Source: Bradyrhizobium sp. LTSP885 (GTDB taxonomy: Bacteria > Pseudomonadota > Alphaproteobacteria > Rhizobiales > Xanthobacteraceae). From it: a DNA stretch of 64,000 bases. Both the position numbers and the translations under genes were made by a program. The stretch lies in the NCBI RefSeq assembly GCF_000938305.1, contig NZ_JYMT01000002.1:209844-273843 (forward strand), read 5' to 3'. Of the stretch, positions 45,457 through 53,252 are shown in pieces; positions within the stretch are counted from its first letter, which is position 1, and each line of letters opens with the position of its first letter. A model generated the notes under the pieces. That model was not told the DNA's origin. It saw only the letters and a list, made by a program, of their open reading frames with translations, and did not search any database.

Positions 45457-46208
45457 CCAAGCGGTTTGGCGGCTTTCGCGCCGTCAACAATTTGTCGTTC
45501 CGCGTCGAGCAGGGCGAGATCCTTGGCTTGATCGGCCCGAACGGCTCGGGCAAGAGCACGATCTTCAACATGCTGTCGGGCACGCTGCCGCCGACGTCAG
45601 GCTCGATCCTGTTTGACGGCCGCGAGATCGCGGGCCTCGCCCCGCACCGGATTATCGTCAGTGGCATCGGCCGCACCTTCCAGATCCCGCGTCCGTTCCA
45701 TCGTCTCAGCATTTTCGAGAATGTGGCGCTCGCCGCCTTCTACGGCCAGGGCCGCCATAGCCGCGCCAAAGCCGAGGAGGCGGCCGAACGCGCGCTCGCG
45801 ATGGTCGGCCTGCCGACCGATCGCCACGCCAGCGTCGAAGGCTTGGGTGCCGCTGGGTTGAAGAAACTGGAGCTGGCGAAAGCGCTCGCCACCGGGCCCA
45901 AATTGCTGCTCGCCGATGAAAGCCTCGGCGGACTCGACGAGACCGAGATGGACCAGGCCGCCGACATGCTGCGCCGGATCCGCGACGAACTCGGCATCAC
46001 CATCATCTGGGTCGAGCACATCATGGGCGTGTTGATGCGTGTGGTCGATCGCGTGATGGTGCTCGATCACGGCGAGAAGATCGCCGAAGGCCTGCCGGCC
46101 GATGTCGCCGGCGACGCCAAGGTGATCGAGGTCTATCTCGGCACCGATGCCGATGCGAGCCTGGCGGCCGCCGTCGCCGAGCAGGCGCGCCGCCGGATCG
46201 GGGCGTGA
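45435..46208 (+). CDS. livG: Branched-chain amino acid-type ABC transporter ATPase LivG
   Basis: A 257-residue HAAT-family ATPase from a GTG start: Walker A GPNGSGKSTIF, Q-loop GIGRTFQIPRPFHRLSIFENV (characteristic of LivG), a signature region with GAAGLKKLELAKAL (an LSGGQ variant), Walker B LLLADESLGGLDETE and H-loop WVEHIMGVLM. The signature being degenerate (GLGAAGLKK) is notable. It overlaps livF by 4 bases. The substrate class may be branched-chain amino acids or other small organic acids. Confidence 0.9.
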   Translation: MLAVEGLTKRFGGFRAVNNLSFRVEQGEILGLIGPNGSGKSTIFNMLSGTLPPTSGSILFDGREIAGLAPHRIIVSGIGRTFQIPRPFHRLSIFENVALAAFYGQGRHSRAKAEEAAERALAMVGLPTDRHASVEGLGAAGLKKLELAKALATGPKLLLADESLGGLDETEMDQAADMLRRIRDELGITIIWVEHIMGVLMRVVDRVMVLDHGEKIAEGLPADVAGDAKVIEVYLGTDADASLAAAVAEQARRRIGA

Positions 46209-46918
46209 CCGGCATGCTCGAGCTCAGATCGATCGATGCGGGCTATGGCAGCTTCCAGGCACTGTTCGATGTCAGCCTCGACGTCAAAGCGGGCGAAGCC
46301 GTCGGCGTGATTGGTCCGAACGGCGCGGGCAAAACCACCTTGATGCGTGTGATCTCCGGGTTGATCCGGCCCATGAGGGGCACCATCGCGATGGAGGGCA
46401 CCGACGTCGTGGCGACGCCGGCGCACCGCATCGTCAGCCTCGGCATTGCGCATGTGCCGGAGAACCGCCGGCTGTTTCCGCGGCTCACCGTCGACGACAA
46501 TCTGAAGATGGGCGCTTTCATGCCAGGCGCACGCGCTCACTATTCCGAACGGCTCGAATTCGTGTTCGATCTGTTCCCGCGCATGAAGGAGCGCCGCCAC
46601 CAGATGGCCGGCACGATGTCGGGCGGCGAGCAGCAGATGTGCGCGATCGGCCGCGCGCTGATGTCGAACCCGAAATTGCTGCTGCTCGACGAGCCCTCGG
46701 CCGGGCTTGCACCGGTCGTGGTGCAGCAGGTGTTCGAGCTGGTCAAGCGCATCCGCGCCAGCGGGCTCACGGTGTTGATTGTCGAGCAGAATGTGCAGCA
46801 GGTGCTGAAGGTTGTCGATCGCGCCTATCTCTTGGAGGCCGGCAGCATCCGCGCCGCCGGCACTTCGGCGGAGCTTGCGGCCAGCGACACCATCAAGCAA
46901 GCGTATCTCGGGGTGTGA
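46205..46918 (+). CDS. livF: Branched-chain amino acid-type ABC transporter ATPase LivF
   Basis: A 237-residue ATPase: Walker A GPNGAGKTTLMRVISG, Q-loop IAHVPENRRLFPRLTVDDNL (the LivF PENR/LFP pattern), signature MSGGEQQMCAIGRAL, Walker B LLLLDEPSAGLAP and H-loop in IVEQNVQQVL. The GTG start overlaps the livG stop; an ATG at 46214 is an alternative. livH follows 2 bases after its stop. Confidence 0.93.
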   Translation: MTGMLELRSIDAGYGSFQALFDVSLDVKAGEAVGVIGPNGAGKTTLMRVISGLIRPMRGTIAMEGTDVVATPAHRIVSLGIAHVPENRRLFPRLTVDDNLKMGAFMPGARAHYSERLEFVFDLFPRMKERRHQMAGTMSGGEQQMCAIGRALMSNPKLLLLDEPSAGLAPVVVQQVFELVKRIRASGLTVLIVEQNVQQVLKVVDRAYLLEAGSIRAAGTSAELAASDTIKQAYLGV

Positions 46919-46920
46919 GC

Positions 46921-47805
46921 ATGCAATCCTTCCTCGACATCTTCGATATCTACCTGCTGGAGGCCGTCATCAACGGCATCCTGCTTGGCGGCGTGCTTGC
47001 GCTGCTGGCGCTCGGGCTGAACCTGATCTTCGGCGTCATCGACGTCACCTGGATCTGCTACGCCGAGCTCGTCATGATCGGCATGTACGGCATGTACTAT
47101 CTGGTGCAGGTGTTCCATCTGCCGTACTGGGCCGCGGCGCCGCTCGTCATCCTGCTGGTCGCGCTGCTCGGCGCCGCCTTGCATTTCCTCGTCATCGCGC
47201 CCCTGTTGACTGCGCCGCCGATCAACCAGCTACTCGCCACCGGCGGCGTGCTGTTCATCCTGCAGAGCTTCGCCACCGTCGCCTTCGGCATCGACTTCAA
47301 GAATCTCGGCATCCGCCTGCCGGTGCTGGCGCTCGGCGAGATGAACTTCAGCTACGCCCGGCTGCTTTCGTTTGCCGCCGCGCTGATCGGCATGGTCGGC
47401 GTCTATCTGTTCCTGACCCGCACCTTCACCGGCACCGCGATCCGCGCCATCGCGCAGGACCGCCAGATCATGCCGCTGATGGGCGTCGACGCGAAGCGTC
47501 TCTATCTCATCACCTCGGCGATCGGCGGTGGACTTGCGGGCCTCGCCGCGTGCCTGCTGGTGCTGCAATATGACGTGCATCCCTATGTCGGCCTGTCGTT
47601 CGGGCCGATCACTTTCCTGATCTGCGTGCTCGGCGGCCTCGGCAATTTCATCGGCGGCTTCATCGCCGCGTTCCTGTTTGCCGAGATCATCTCGCTCGGC
47701 GGCCTGTTCTCCGATCTCGAATGGGGCTACGTGCTGGCCTTCGCCTTCTTCATCGTGATGATGTTCATCCGGCCCGCCGGCCTGCTCGCGAGGCGACGCT
47801 CGTGA
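46921..47805 (+). CDS. livH: Branched-chain amino acid-type ABC permease LivH
   Basis: A 294-residue permease with about eight membrane segments: INGILLGGVLALLALGLNLIFGVIDVTW at the first pair (LNLIFGV is the family signature) and the conserved loop GTAIRAIAQDRQIMPLMGVDAKRLY. The C-terminal VMMFIRPAGLLARRRS is typical. livM starts within its last codons (4-base overlap). Confidence 0.93.
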   Translation: MQSFLDIFDIYLLEAVINGILLGGVLALLALGLNLIFGVIDVTWICYAELVMIGMYGMYYLVQVFHLPYWAAAPLVILLVALLGAALHFLVIAPLLTAPPINQLLATGGVLFILQSFATVAFGIDFKNLGIRLPVLALGEMNFSYARLLSFAAALIGMVGVYLFLTRTFTGTAIRAIAQDRQIMPLMGVDAKRLYLITSAIGGGLAGLAACLLVLQYDVHPYVGLSFGPITFLICVLGGLGNFIGGFIAAFLFAEIISLGGLFSDLEWGYVLAFAFFIVMMFIRPAGLLARRRS

Positions 47806-48854
47806 CCAGCAAGCTCGCCGGCTGGATCATTGCGCTGATCGCACTCGTCGCGCTGCCGTTCGTGCACCGCGATCCCTATCATCTGCATTTGCTGGTGCTG
47901 ATCCTGATCTGGTCGTTCGCTTACACGTCGTGGTCGATCATGGGCCGCTTCGGGCTGGTCTCGCTCGGTCATGGCGGCTTCATGGGCATCGGCGCCTATG
48001 TCACCGCGCTACTCTGGAATCACCTCGGCGTCTCGCCCTGGATCGGCATTCCCCTGAGCATGGTGACTGCGGGTGTGCTGGCGTTGATCGTCGCCTATCC
48101 CTGCTTCCGCTTCCGCATCACCGGCCACTATTTCGTGCTGGTGACCTTGGCGCTATCCGGCATCGTGCTGCAGGTCATCACCGCAATCCGCGACTATACC
48201 GGCGGCTCGCTCGGCTACACGCCGCGTCGCGCCGGCGGCAGCAGCATCGCCGCGCTGCAATTCGACGACAAGACGACCTGGTACATGATTGCGCTCGCAG
48301 TCTGGCTGGCGGGCCTCGTGATCTGGCGCTGGATCGACCGCGGCATGATCAGCCAAGCCATGGAGGCGATCTCGGAGGACGAGGACGCGGCCGCCGCAGT
48401 CGGCGTCAACGTCACGGCCGAAAAGCTCAAGATCACCCTGATCAGCGCGATGATGACTGCACTCGCAGGCGCGCTCTATTGCCAGTACCAGATGTTCATC
48501 TCGCCCGACACGGTCAGCGGCATCGCCGTCTCGTTGCAGATGGTGTTCGCCGCCATCGTCGGCGGCGTCTATGTCGCGCTGGGACCGACGGTGGGCGCCA
48601 TCATCACCATCGTGCTGGCGGAGAGCTTGCGCATCGGCTTTGGGACCAGCGCGGTCGGCTGGGACAATCTGGTCTATGGCGTGCTGCTGGTGCTTTTCAT
48701 CATCTTCCTGCCGAAGGGCATTCTTGGTAGCGTGATCGACCGGATCACATTGCCCCGCAAGACACCTATAGACAAGACATCTGTCGACAAGACACCTGCA
48801 GACAAGCCGCCGAGAAATCATGAGCAAGAAACCGTCCCAAGCGCTCGCCGATGA
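47802..48854 (+). CDS. livM: Branched-chain amino acid-type ABC permease LivM
   Basis: A 350-residue permease starting at a GTG that overlaps the livH stop. It has about nine membrane segments, the LivM pattern IWSFAYTSWSIMGRFGLVSLGHGGFMGIGAY and the loop AISEDEDAAAAVGVNVTAEKLK. An odd hydrophilic tail repeats DKT(S/P)-type units (KTPIDKTSVDKTPADK). The PPK2 gene begins inside the last 35 bases of this gene. Confidence 0.92.
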   Translation: MTSKLAGWIIALIALVALPFVHRDPYHLHLLVLILIWSFAYTSWSIMGRFGLVSLGHGGFMGIGAYVTALLWNHLGVSPWIGIPLSMVTAGVLALIVAYPCFRFRITGHYFVLVTLALSGIVLQVITAIRDYTGGSLGYTPRRAGGSSIAALQFDDKTTWYMIALAVWLAGLVIWRWIDRGMISQAMEAISEDEDAAAAVGVNVTAEKLKITLISAMMTALAGALYCQYQMFISPDTVSGIAVSLQMVFAAIVGGVYVALGPTVGAIITIVLAESLRIGFGTSAVGWDNLVYGVLLVLFIIFLPKGILGSVIDRITLPRKTPIDKTSVDKTPADKPPRNHEQETVPSARR

Positions 48855-49755
48855 ACTAAACCCCTTCGTCGCACCGTTTCGCTTCGACGGCACGGGTGAG
48901 TTTCACCTGAAGTCCTACCCGACCGCAGAGAAGGGCGGCATCGACAAGGACGCCGGGACGAAGGTCATCGAGGCCAACCGCAAGCGGCTGTCCGATTTCC
49001 AGGAGAAGCTCTACGCGCAGGACCGCTGGTCGCTGCTGCTGATCTTCCAGGGCATGGACGCCGCTGGCAAGGATTCTGCGATCAAGAGTGTGTTCGACGG
49101 CATCAATCCGCAGGGCTGCGAGGTCGCCTCCTTCAAGCAGCCGTCGACCAAAGAACTGGATCACGATTACATGTGGCGCGCCATGACCGCGTTGCCAGAG
49201 CGCGGCCGCATCGGCATCTTCAACCGCTCCTATTACGAGGAGTGCCTGATCGTGCGCGTGCACCCGGAGGTGCTCGAGAAACAGCGGATGCCGAAACGCC
49301 TGGTGACGAAAAACATCTGGCACGAGCGCTTCGAGGATATCGCCGCGATCGAGCGCTATCTTTCGCGCAACGGCACCGTGATCCTGAAGTTCTTCCTCAA
49401 CGTCTCCAGGGACGAGCAGCGCCAGCGCTTCCTCGATCGCCTCGACGAACCCGCCAAGAACTGGAAGTTCTCGATGGCCGACATCTCCGAGCGCGCACTC
49501 TGGCCGAAATACCAGGCCGCCTACCAGGACATGATCCACCACACCTCGACGAAGGAAGCGCCGTGGCACATCGTGCCCGCCGACCACAAATGGTTCGCCC
49601 GCGTGGTGATCGGCTCTGCGATTGTCAGCGCGCTCGACAGGCTCGACCTGAAATTCCCCGAAATCGACAAGGTGGAGCTCGACGAATTCAAGCGCATTCG
49701 CGAGTCGCTGATGGCGGAGAAGGGCGAGGCGGTGAAGGCGACGGTAAAGAAATAG
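48820..49755 (+). CDS. ppk2: Polyphosphate kinase 2 family protein
   Basis: A 311-residue PPK2 protein: Walker A GMDAAGKDSAIKSVFDGINP, Walker B-like GRIGIFNRSYYEECLIVRVHPE and lid residues in FLDRLDEPAKNWKFSM. These enzymes phosphorylate nucleotides with polyphosphate as donor; the subclass (NMP or NDP) is not settled by eye. It starts within livM (35-base overlap) in another frame, so translational coupling to the transporter is possible. The MPE gene follows 18 bases later. Confidence 0.93.
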   Translation: MSKKPSQALADELNPFVAPFRFDGTGEFHLKSYPTAEKGGIDKDAGTKVIEANRKRLSDFQEKLYAQDRWSLLLIFQGMDAAGKDSAIKSVFDGINPQGCEVASFKQPSTKELDHDYMWRAMTALPERGRIGIFNRSYYEECLIVRVHPEVLEKQRMPKRLVTKNIWHERFEDIAAIERYLSRNGTVILKFFLNVSRDEQRQRFLDRLDEPAKNWKFSMADISERALWPKYQAAYQDMIHHTSTKEAPWHIVPADHKWFARVVIGSAIVSALDRLDLKFPEIDKVELDEFKRIRESLMAEKGEAVKATVKK

Positions 49756-49773
49756 GCGAGACTGACGCCTGAC

Positions 49774-50589
49774 ATGCGCATCCACTACATGAGCGACCTT
49801 CATTTAGAAGCTCAGGGATTCCGTGGGCGCATGCCGGAAGGTGACGTTCTGGTCATTGCGGGCGACCTGTGTCATGCGGACTGCTTCGAGGCCGACGCGG
49901 CCGACGGCTATAAGATCAAGCAGCGCGAGCGCGTGATGAGGATGATTGACGCAGCGCTCAAGAACTTCGCGCATGTCTTGTTGGTCGCCGGCAATCATGA
50001 ACATTACGGCAGCATTTTCGACGAGACCGTGCCGAAGCTTCGTCGTGCGCTGCCGGGAGTGACGGTGCTCGACAACGAAACCATCGAGATCGGGCAGGTC
50101 CGGTTCTTCGGAACCACGCTTTGGTCCGATTACGACGATCGCAGCGTCGCCTGCATGGATGCGGTCAGGAAACGCTGTGGCGAATTCTTCTTCGTCAAGA
50201 TGCGCGCACAGGACCAAGCCGGACAGGAAACGCTGCGGAAATTCAGGCCCGAGGACGCGCTCGCCGCGCTTGACACGGCGCTCGAAAACTTGCGCGGCTG
50301 TCTCGCCCAGGCCAAGGGCCGGCCGACGGTGATCATCACGCACCATGCGCCCAGCCTCAAGGGGCTTAACCCACATTATGCCGTAGACGCCATGAGCGGC
50401 ACTTATGCGAGCGATCTGGACGCGATGATACAGGGGCTTGAGAATGTACCGGCCTGGATTCACGGCCACACGCACATCCGCCGTGTCTACAAGATCGGCG
50501 GCGTCCAGATACGCACCGATGCACGCGGATTTGATGGCAGAGACTTGGTCGCCCGCAGCTTCACGGGGCAATCGTTTTTCGAGATTTGA
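49774..50589 (+). CDS. Calcineurin-like metallophosphoesterase
   Basis: A 271-residue phosphoesterase with the dinuclear-metal motifs MSDLHLE (D-x-H), VIAGDLCH (GD-x-x), VAGNHEHYG (GNH-E) and ITHHAPSL followed by GHTHIRRV (G-H-x-H). The substrate cannot be read. It follows ppk2 closely and probably shares its transcript. 284 bases then separate it from the leuA leader. Confidence 0.9.
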   Translation: MRIHYMSDLHLEAQGFRGRMPEGDVLVIAGDLCHADCFEADAADGYKIKQRERVMRMIDAALKNFAHVLLVAGNHEHYGSIFDETVPKLRRALPGVTVLDNETIEIGQVRFFGTTLWSDYDDRSVACMDAVRKRCGEFFFVKMRAQDQAGQETLRKFRPEDALAALDTALENLRGCLAQAKGRPTVIITHHAPSLKGLNPHYAVDAMSGTYASDLDAMIQGLENVPAWIHGHTHIRRVYKIGGVQIRTDARGFDGRDLVARSFTGQSFFEI

Positions 50590-50690
50590 GCGTCTTCCAT
50601 CGTTTTCGGCTCCGCCAATCGCGGCTCTCTGGCGGAGTCCCTGCGCGGGCTCGGCCGTCGGCGGCGACGTCATTCGAAAGAAGGACGCGG

Positions 50691-50713
50691 ATGGCCGGGA
50701 CAAGCCCGGCCAT
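50691..50713. repeat. Short palindromic repeat
   Basis: ATGGCCGGG and CCCGGCCAT pair perfectly around ACAAG within a stretch CGTCATTCG ... CATGACGAGG. This form is common in dispersed Bradyrhizobium repeats. It lies between the phosphoesterase gene and the leuA leader and could end the phosphoesterase transcript. Confidence 0.6.
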
Positions 50714-50873
50714 GACGAGGAGAGGGAAGCATCATCCATTAGGTCAACTATCCTGTCCCTCTTTCCCCATTGCAGGCCGCCGCCCTTCTCGTCTAGAAAC
50801 ACCCCAGCGCGAGCCTCCGGCAACCAACCGTCAACGGTTTTGACCGAGGATTTGCGCTCAAAAGGGTCTGGCA

Positions 50874-50990
50874 ATGCTGATTCGCGGCCAAATTGATGGG
50901 ATTTCGGTGGAGGTGGCCTTGGCCGCCGCCGCGATCCCGGCCGCGCTGCCCACCCTGCTTATTGGCGGCCTTCTCCTTACCTGCCCCTGA
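50874..50990 (+). CDS. leuA leader peptide (attenuator-type)
   Basis: A 38-codon frame, MLIRGQIDGISVEV then runs of Ala and finally LPTLLIGGLLLTCP, contains eight leucines, five isoleucines and two valines, with LL and LLL clusters near the end. It stops about 110 bases before leuA, and its stop codon is inside the ascending arm of a hairpin (50985-51026). This is the arrangement of ribosome-sensing attenuators for branched-chain amino acid genes. It has no distinct Shine-Dalgarno besides AAGGG at 50861. Confidence 0.7.
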   Translation: MLIRGQIDGISVEVALAAAAIPAALPTLLIGGLLLTCP

Positions 50991-51026
50991 GGGCCGGCTG
51001 GGCGTTTGCGCCTGGGCACTCAGGGG
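50985..51026 (+). promoter_or_regulatory. Attenuator-like hairpin between leader peptide and leuA
   Basis: CCCTGAG and CTCAGGG arms at the two ends enclose GGCCGGCTGGGCG-TTTG-CGCCTGGGCA, so the stem begins on the leader peptide's stop codon. No clear T run follows. Alternative pairing of GGGCG/CGCCT is also possible, as required for an attenuation switch. Confidence 0.5.
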
Positions 51027-51100
51027 GTTGTAGGAGATCACCGAACCCCGATAGCGCCTTGGCAGTATCACGGGCGCAGAAGCTCAAAGGAATTCCTGAA

Positions 51101-52663
51101 ATGACCACCGCCAACAAGTCCGATAAGGACCGCGTCATCATATTCGACACCACGCTGCGCGACGGCGAGCAGTGCCCCGGCGCCACCATGACGTTCGAGG
51201 AAAAGATCGAGATCGCCGAGATGCTCGACGACATGGGCGTCGACGTCATCGAGGCCGGTTTTCCGATCACCTCGGAAGGCGACTTCCAGGCCGTCAGCGA
51301 GATCGCCCGCCGCTCGAAGAATTCGGTGATTGCAGGTCTCTCGCGCGCCAATCCAAAGGACATCGACCGCTGCGCCGAAGCGGTGAAATTTGCAAAACGC
51401 GGCCGCGTCCACACCGTGATCGCGACCTCGCCGCTGCACATGCGCGTCAAGTTGAACATGACGCCGGAGCAGGTGATCGAGCTCTCGGTCGCCAACGTCA
51501 CCCGTGCGCGCAACCAGATCGACGACGTCGAATGGTCGGCCGAAGACGCCACCCGCAGCGAGATGGATTATCTCTGCCGCATCGTCGAGGCCGTGATCAA
51601 GGCCGGCGCCACCACGGTCAATCTCCCCGACACTGTCGGCTACACCACGCCGGAGGAATACACCCGCTTCATGCGCACCATCATCGAGCGGGTGCCGAAT
51701 TCCGACAAGGCGGTGTTCTCCGTTCATTGTCATAACGACCTCGGTATGGCCGTTGCGAATTCGCTGGCCGGCATCGCCGGCGGCGCCCGGCAGATCGAAT
51801 GCACCGTCAACGGCATCGGCGAGCGGGCGGGCAACGCCGCGCTCGAGGAAGTCGTGATGGCGATGAAGGTCCGCAACGATGTGTTTCCGTGGTGGAACCA
51901 GATCGACACCACACAGCTCACCCGTGCCTCGAAGATGGTGTCGGCCGCGACCTCGTTCCCCGTCCAGTACAACAAGGCGATCGTCGGCCGTAACGCCTTC
52001 GCGCATGAGAGCGGCATCCATCAGGACGGGGTGCTGAAGGACGCCTCGACCTACGAGATCATGCGGCCCGAAATGATCGGTCTGAAGAAATCGTCGCTGG
52101 TGCTCGGCAAGCATTCCGGCCGCCATGCCTTCGTGCACAAGCTGGAGGAGATGGGCTACAAGCTCGGCGCCAACCAGCTGGAAGACGCGTTCGTGCGGAT
52201 GAAGGCGCTGGCCGACCGCAAGAAGGACATCTACGACGAGGACATCGAGGCGCTGGTCGATCAGGAGATCGCGGCCTCGCATGACCGCATCAAGCTGACC
52301 TCGCTGACCGTGATCGCCGGCACCCATGGCCCGCAGCGCGCCACCATGAAGCTCGACGTCGAGGGACAGATCAGGATCGAGGAAGCCGAGGGCAACGGTC
52401 CGGTCGATGCCGTCTTCAACTGCATCAAGGCGCTGGTGCCGCACGAGGCGAAGCTGGAGCTCTATCAGGTCCACGCCGTCACCGAGGGCACCGACGCGCA
52501 GGCCGAAGTCTCGGTGCGGCTCGCCCATGAGGGCCGCTCGATGACGTCAAAGGCATCGGATCCGGATACGCTGGTGGCGTCGGCAAAGGCCTATCTCGGC
52601 GCACTCAACAAGATCGTGAAGAAGCACCAGCGCGACGACGCGCCAGCCAAGGCCGTGGGCTGA
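51101..52663 (+). CDS. leuA: 2-isopropylmalate synthase
   Basis: A 520-residue LeuA, first committed step of leucine synthesis: acetyl-CoA plus 2-oxoisovalerate. The TIM barrel opens with IIFDTTLRDGEQCPGATMT (catalytic Arg-Asp), includes NLPDTVGYTTPEE, HCHNDLGMAVANS (metal-site His pair) and GIGERAGNAALEE. The C-terminal LeuA allosteric domain (about 395-505) binds leucine. The ATG at 51101 starts the standard N-terminus. Leader peptide upstream, strong terminator downstream: a monocistronic, attenuated and feedback-controlled gene. Confidence 0.97.
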   Translation: MTTANKSDKDRVIIFDTTLRDGEQCPGATMTFEEKIEIAEMLDDMGVDVIEAGFPITSEGDFQAVSEIARRSKNSVIAGLSRANPKDIDRCAEAVKFAKRGRVHTVIATSPLHMRVKLNMTPEQVIELSVANVTRARNQIDDVEWSAEDATRSEMDYLCRIVEAVIKAGATTVNLPDTVGYTTPEEYTRFMRTIIERVPNSDKAVFSVHCHNDLGMAVANSLAGIAGGARQIECTVNGIGERAGNAALEEVVMAMKVRNDVFPWWNQIDTTQLTRASKMVSAATSFPVQYNKAIVGRNAFAHESGIHQDGVLKDASTYEIMRPEMIGLKKSSLVLGKHSGRHAFVHKLEEMGYKLGANQLEDAFVRMKALADRKKDIYDEDIEALVDQEIAASHDRIKLTSLTVIAGTHGPQRATMKLDVEGQIRIEEAEGNGPVDAVFNCIKALVPHEAKLELYQVHAVTEGTDAQAEVSVRLAHEGRSMTSKASDPDTLVASAKAYLGALNKIVKKHQRDDAPAKAVG

Positions 52664-52690
52664 CCGATTGTTTTGATCGATGCATTCAGA

Positions 52691-52718
52691 AACGCGGCGC
52701 CTCGGCGCCGCGTTTTTT
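52691..52718 (+). terminator. Rho-independent terminator of leuA
   Basis: ACGCGGCGCC and GGCGCCGCGT form a ten-pair GC-rich stem with a tight TC loop, followed by a run of six T. It begins 28 bases after the leuA stop. Confidence 0.9.
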
Positions 52719-52749
52719 GTTTGTCGGGCGGATTTGGCACACACCCTTC

Positions 52750-52852
52750 GTCATTCCGGGGCGATGCGAAGCATCGAGCCCGGAATCCATCGGGCCGCTA
52801 GCGCTGAGGTGAAATGGATTCCGGGCTCTCGCTACGCGAGCCCCGGAATGAC
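52750..52852. repeat. Palindromic repeat
   Basis: GTCATTCCGGGGC ... GCCCCGGAATGAC ends with inner arms AGCCCGGAATCCAT/ATGGATTCCGGGCT around a short centre. The same outer ends occur at 42810-42881, but the interior differs. Confidence 0.85.
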
Positions 52853-53153
52853 GAGGTGGTTGATAGCCTGCTCAAAACACACGCTGCAACACTCCTCGCA
52901 AATCACCTCAATCGACCGAAACCGCAACCATCCTCCGCCAGTCTCGCGCATGTGATCCGCACCGCGTGTGACCTCGCTGTGTGATGTGAGCCCGTTCACA
53001 CCGGTCCCGGCGCGTGGAGATTATAAGCAGTAACGGTTGTGCAACGTTATGAAATAATCTCAGGTTGATGAGAGGCGCAGCCACTTTTGCATCGAGTCAT
53101 TTTCAGCCCTGATGCTCGCCGCCGGCGAGTGTCCTTTCACGGGAGAATGCGTC
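52853..53153. other. Intergenic region without a recognised gene
   Basis: About 300 bases between the repeat and the protease start. AT content is higher around 53020-53080 (TTATAAGCAGTAACGG, TTATGAAATAATCTCAGG), where a promoter for the protease gene is likely. No open frame of interest on either strand. Confidence 0.5.
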
Positions 53154-53231
53154 ATGGAAAATCCTCTCAGCTCGGAGCAGATCAGGTCCGCGCTCAAGCC
53201 GCGTCCGGCCTTGAAACCGGCCGACGTCTAG
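53154..53231 (+). other. Separated 5' segment of the protease gene ending in an amber codon
   Basis: GGGAGA at 53141-53146 stands 7 bases before an ATG at 53154, which opens the frame MENPLSSEQIRSALKPRPAL... of 25 residues and closes at TAG (53229-53231). The next codons in the same frame run without a further stop through the protease domain to 54167. This suggests the original start codon followed by a nonsense mutation. Confidence 0.55.
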
Positions 53232-53252
53232 ATCGCCTTTGAACGGCAGCTC

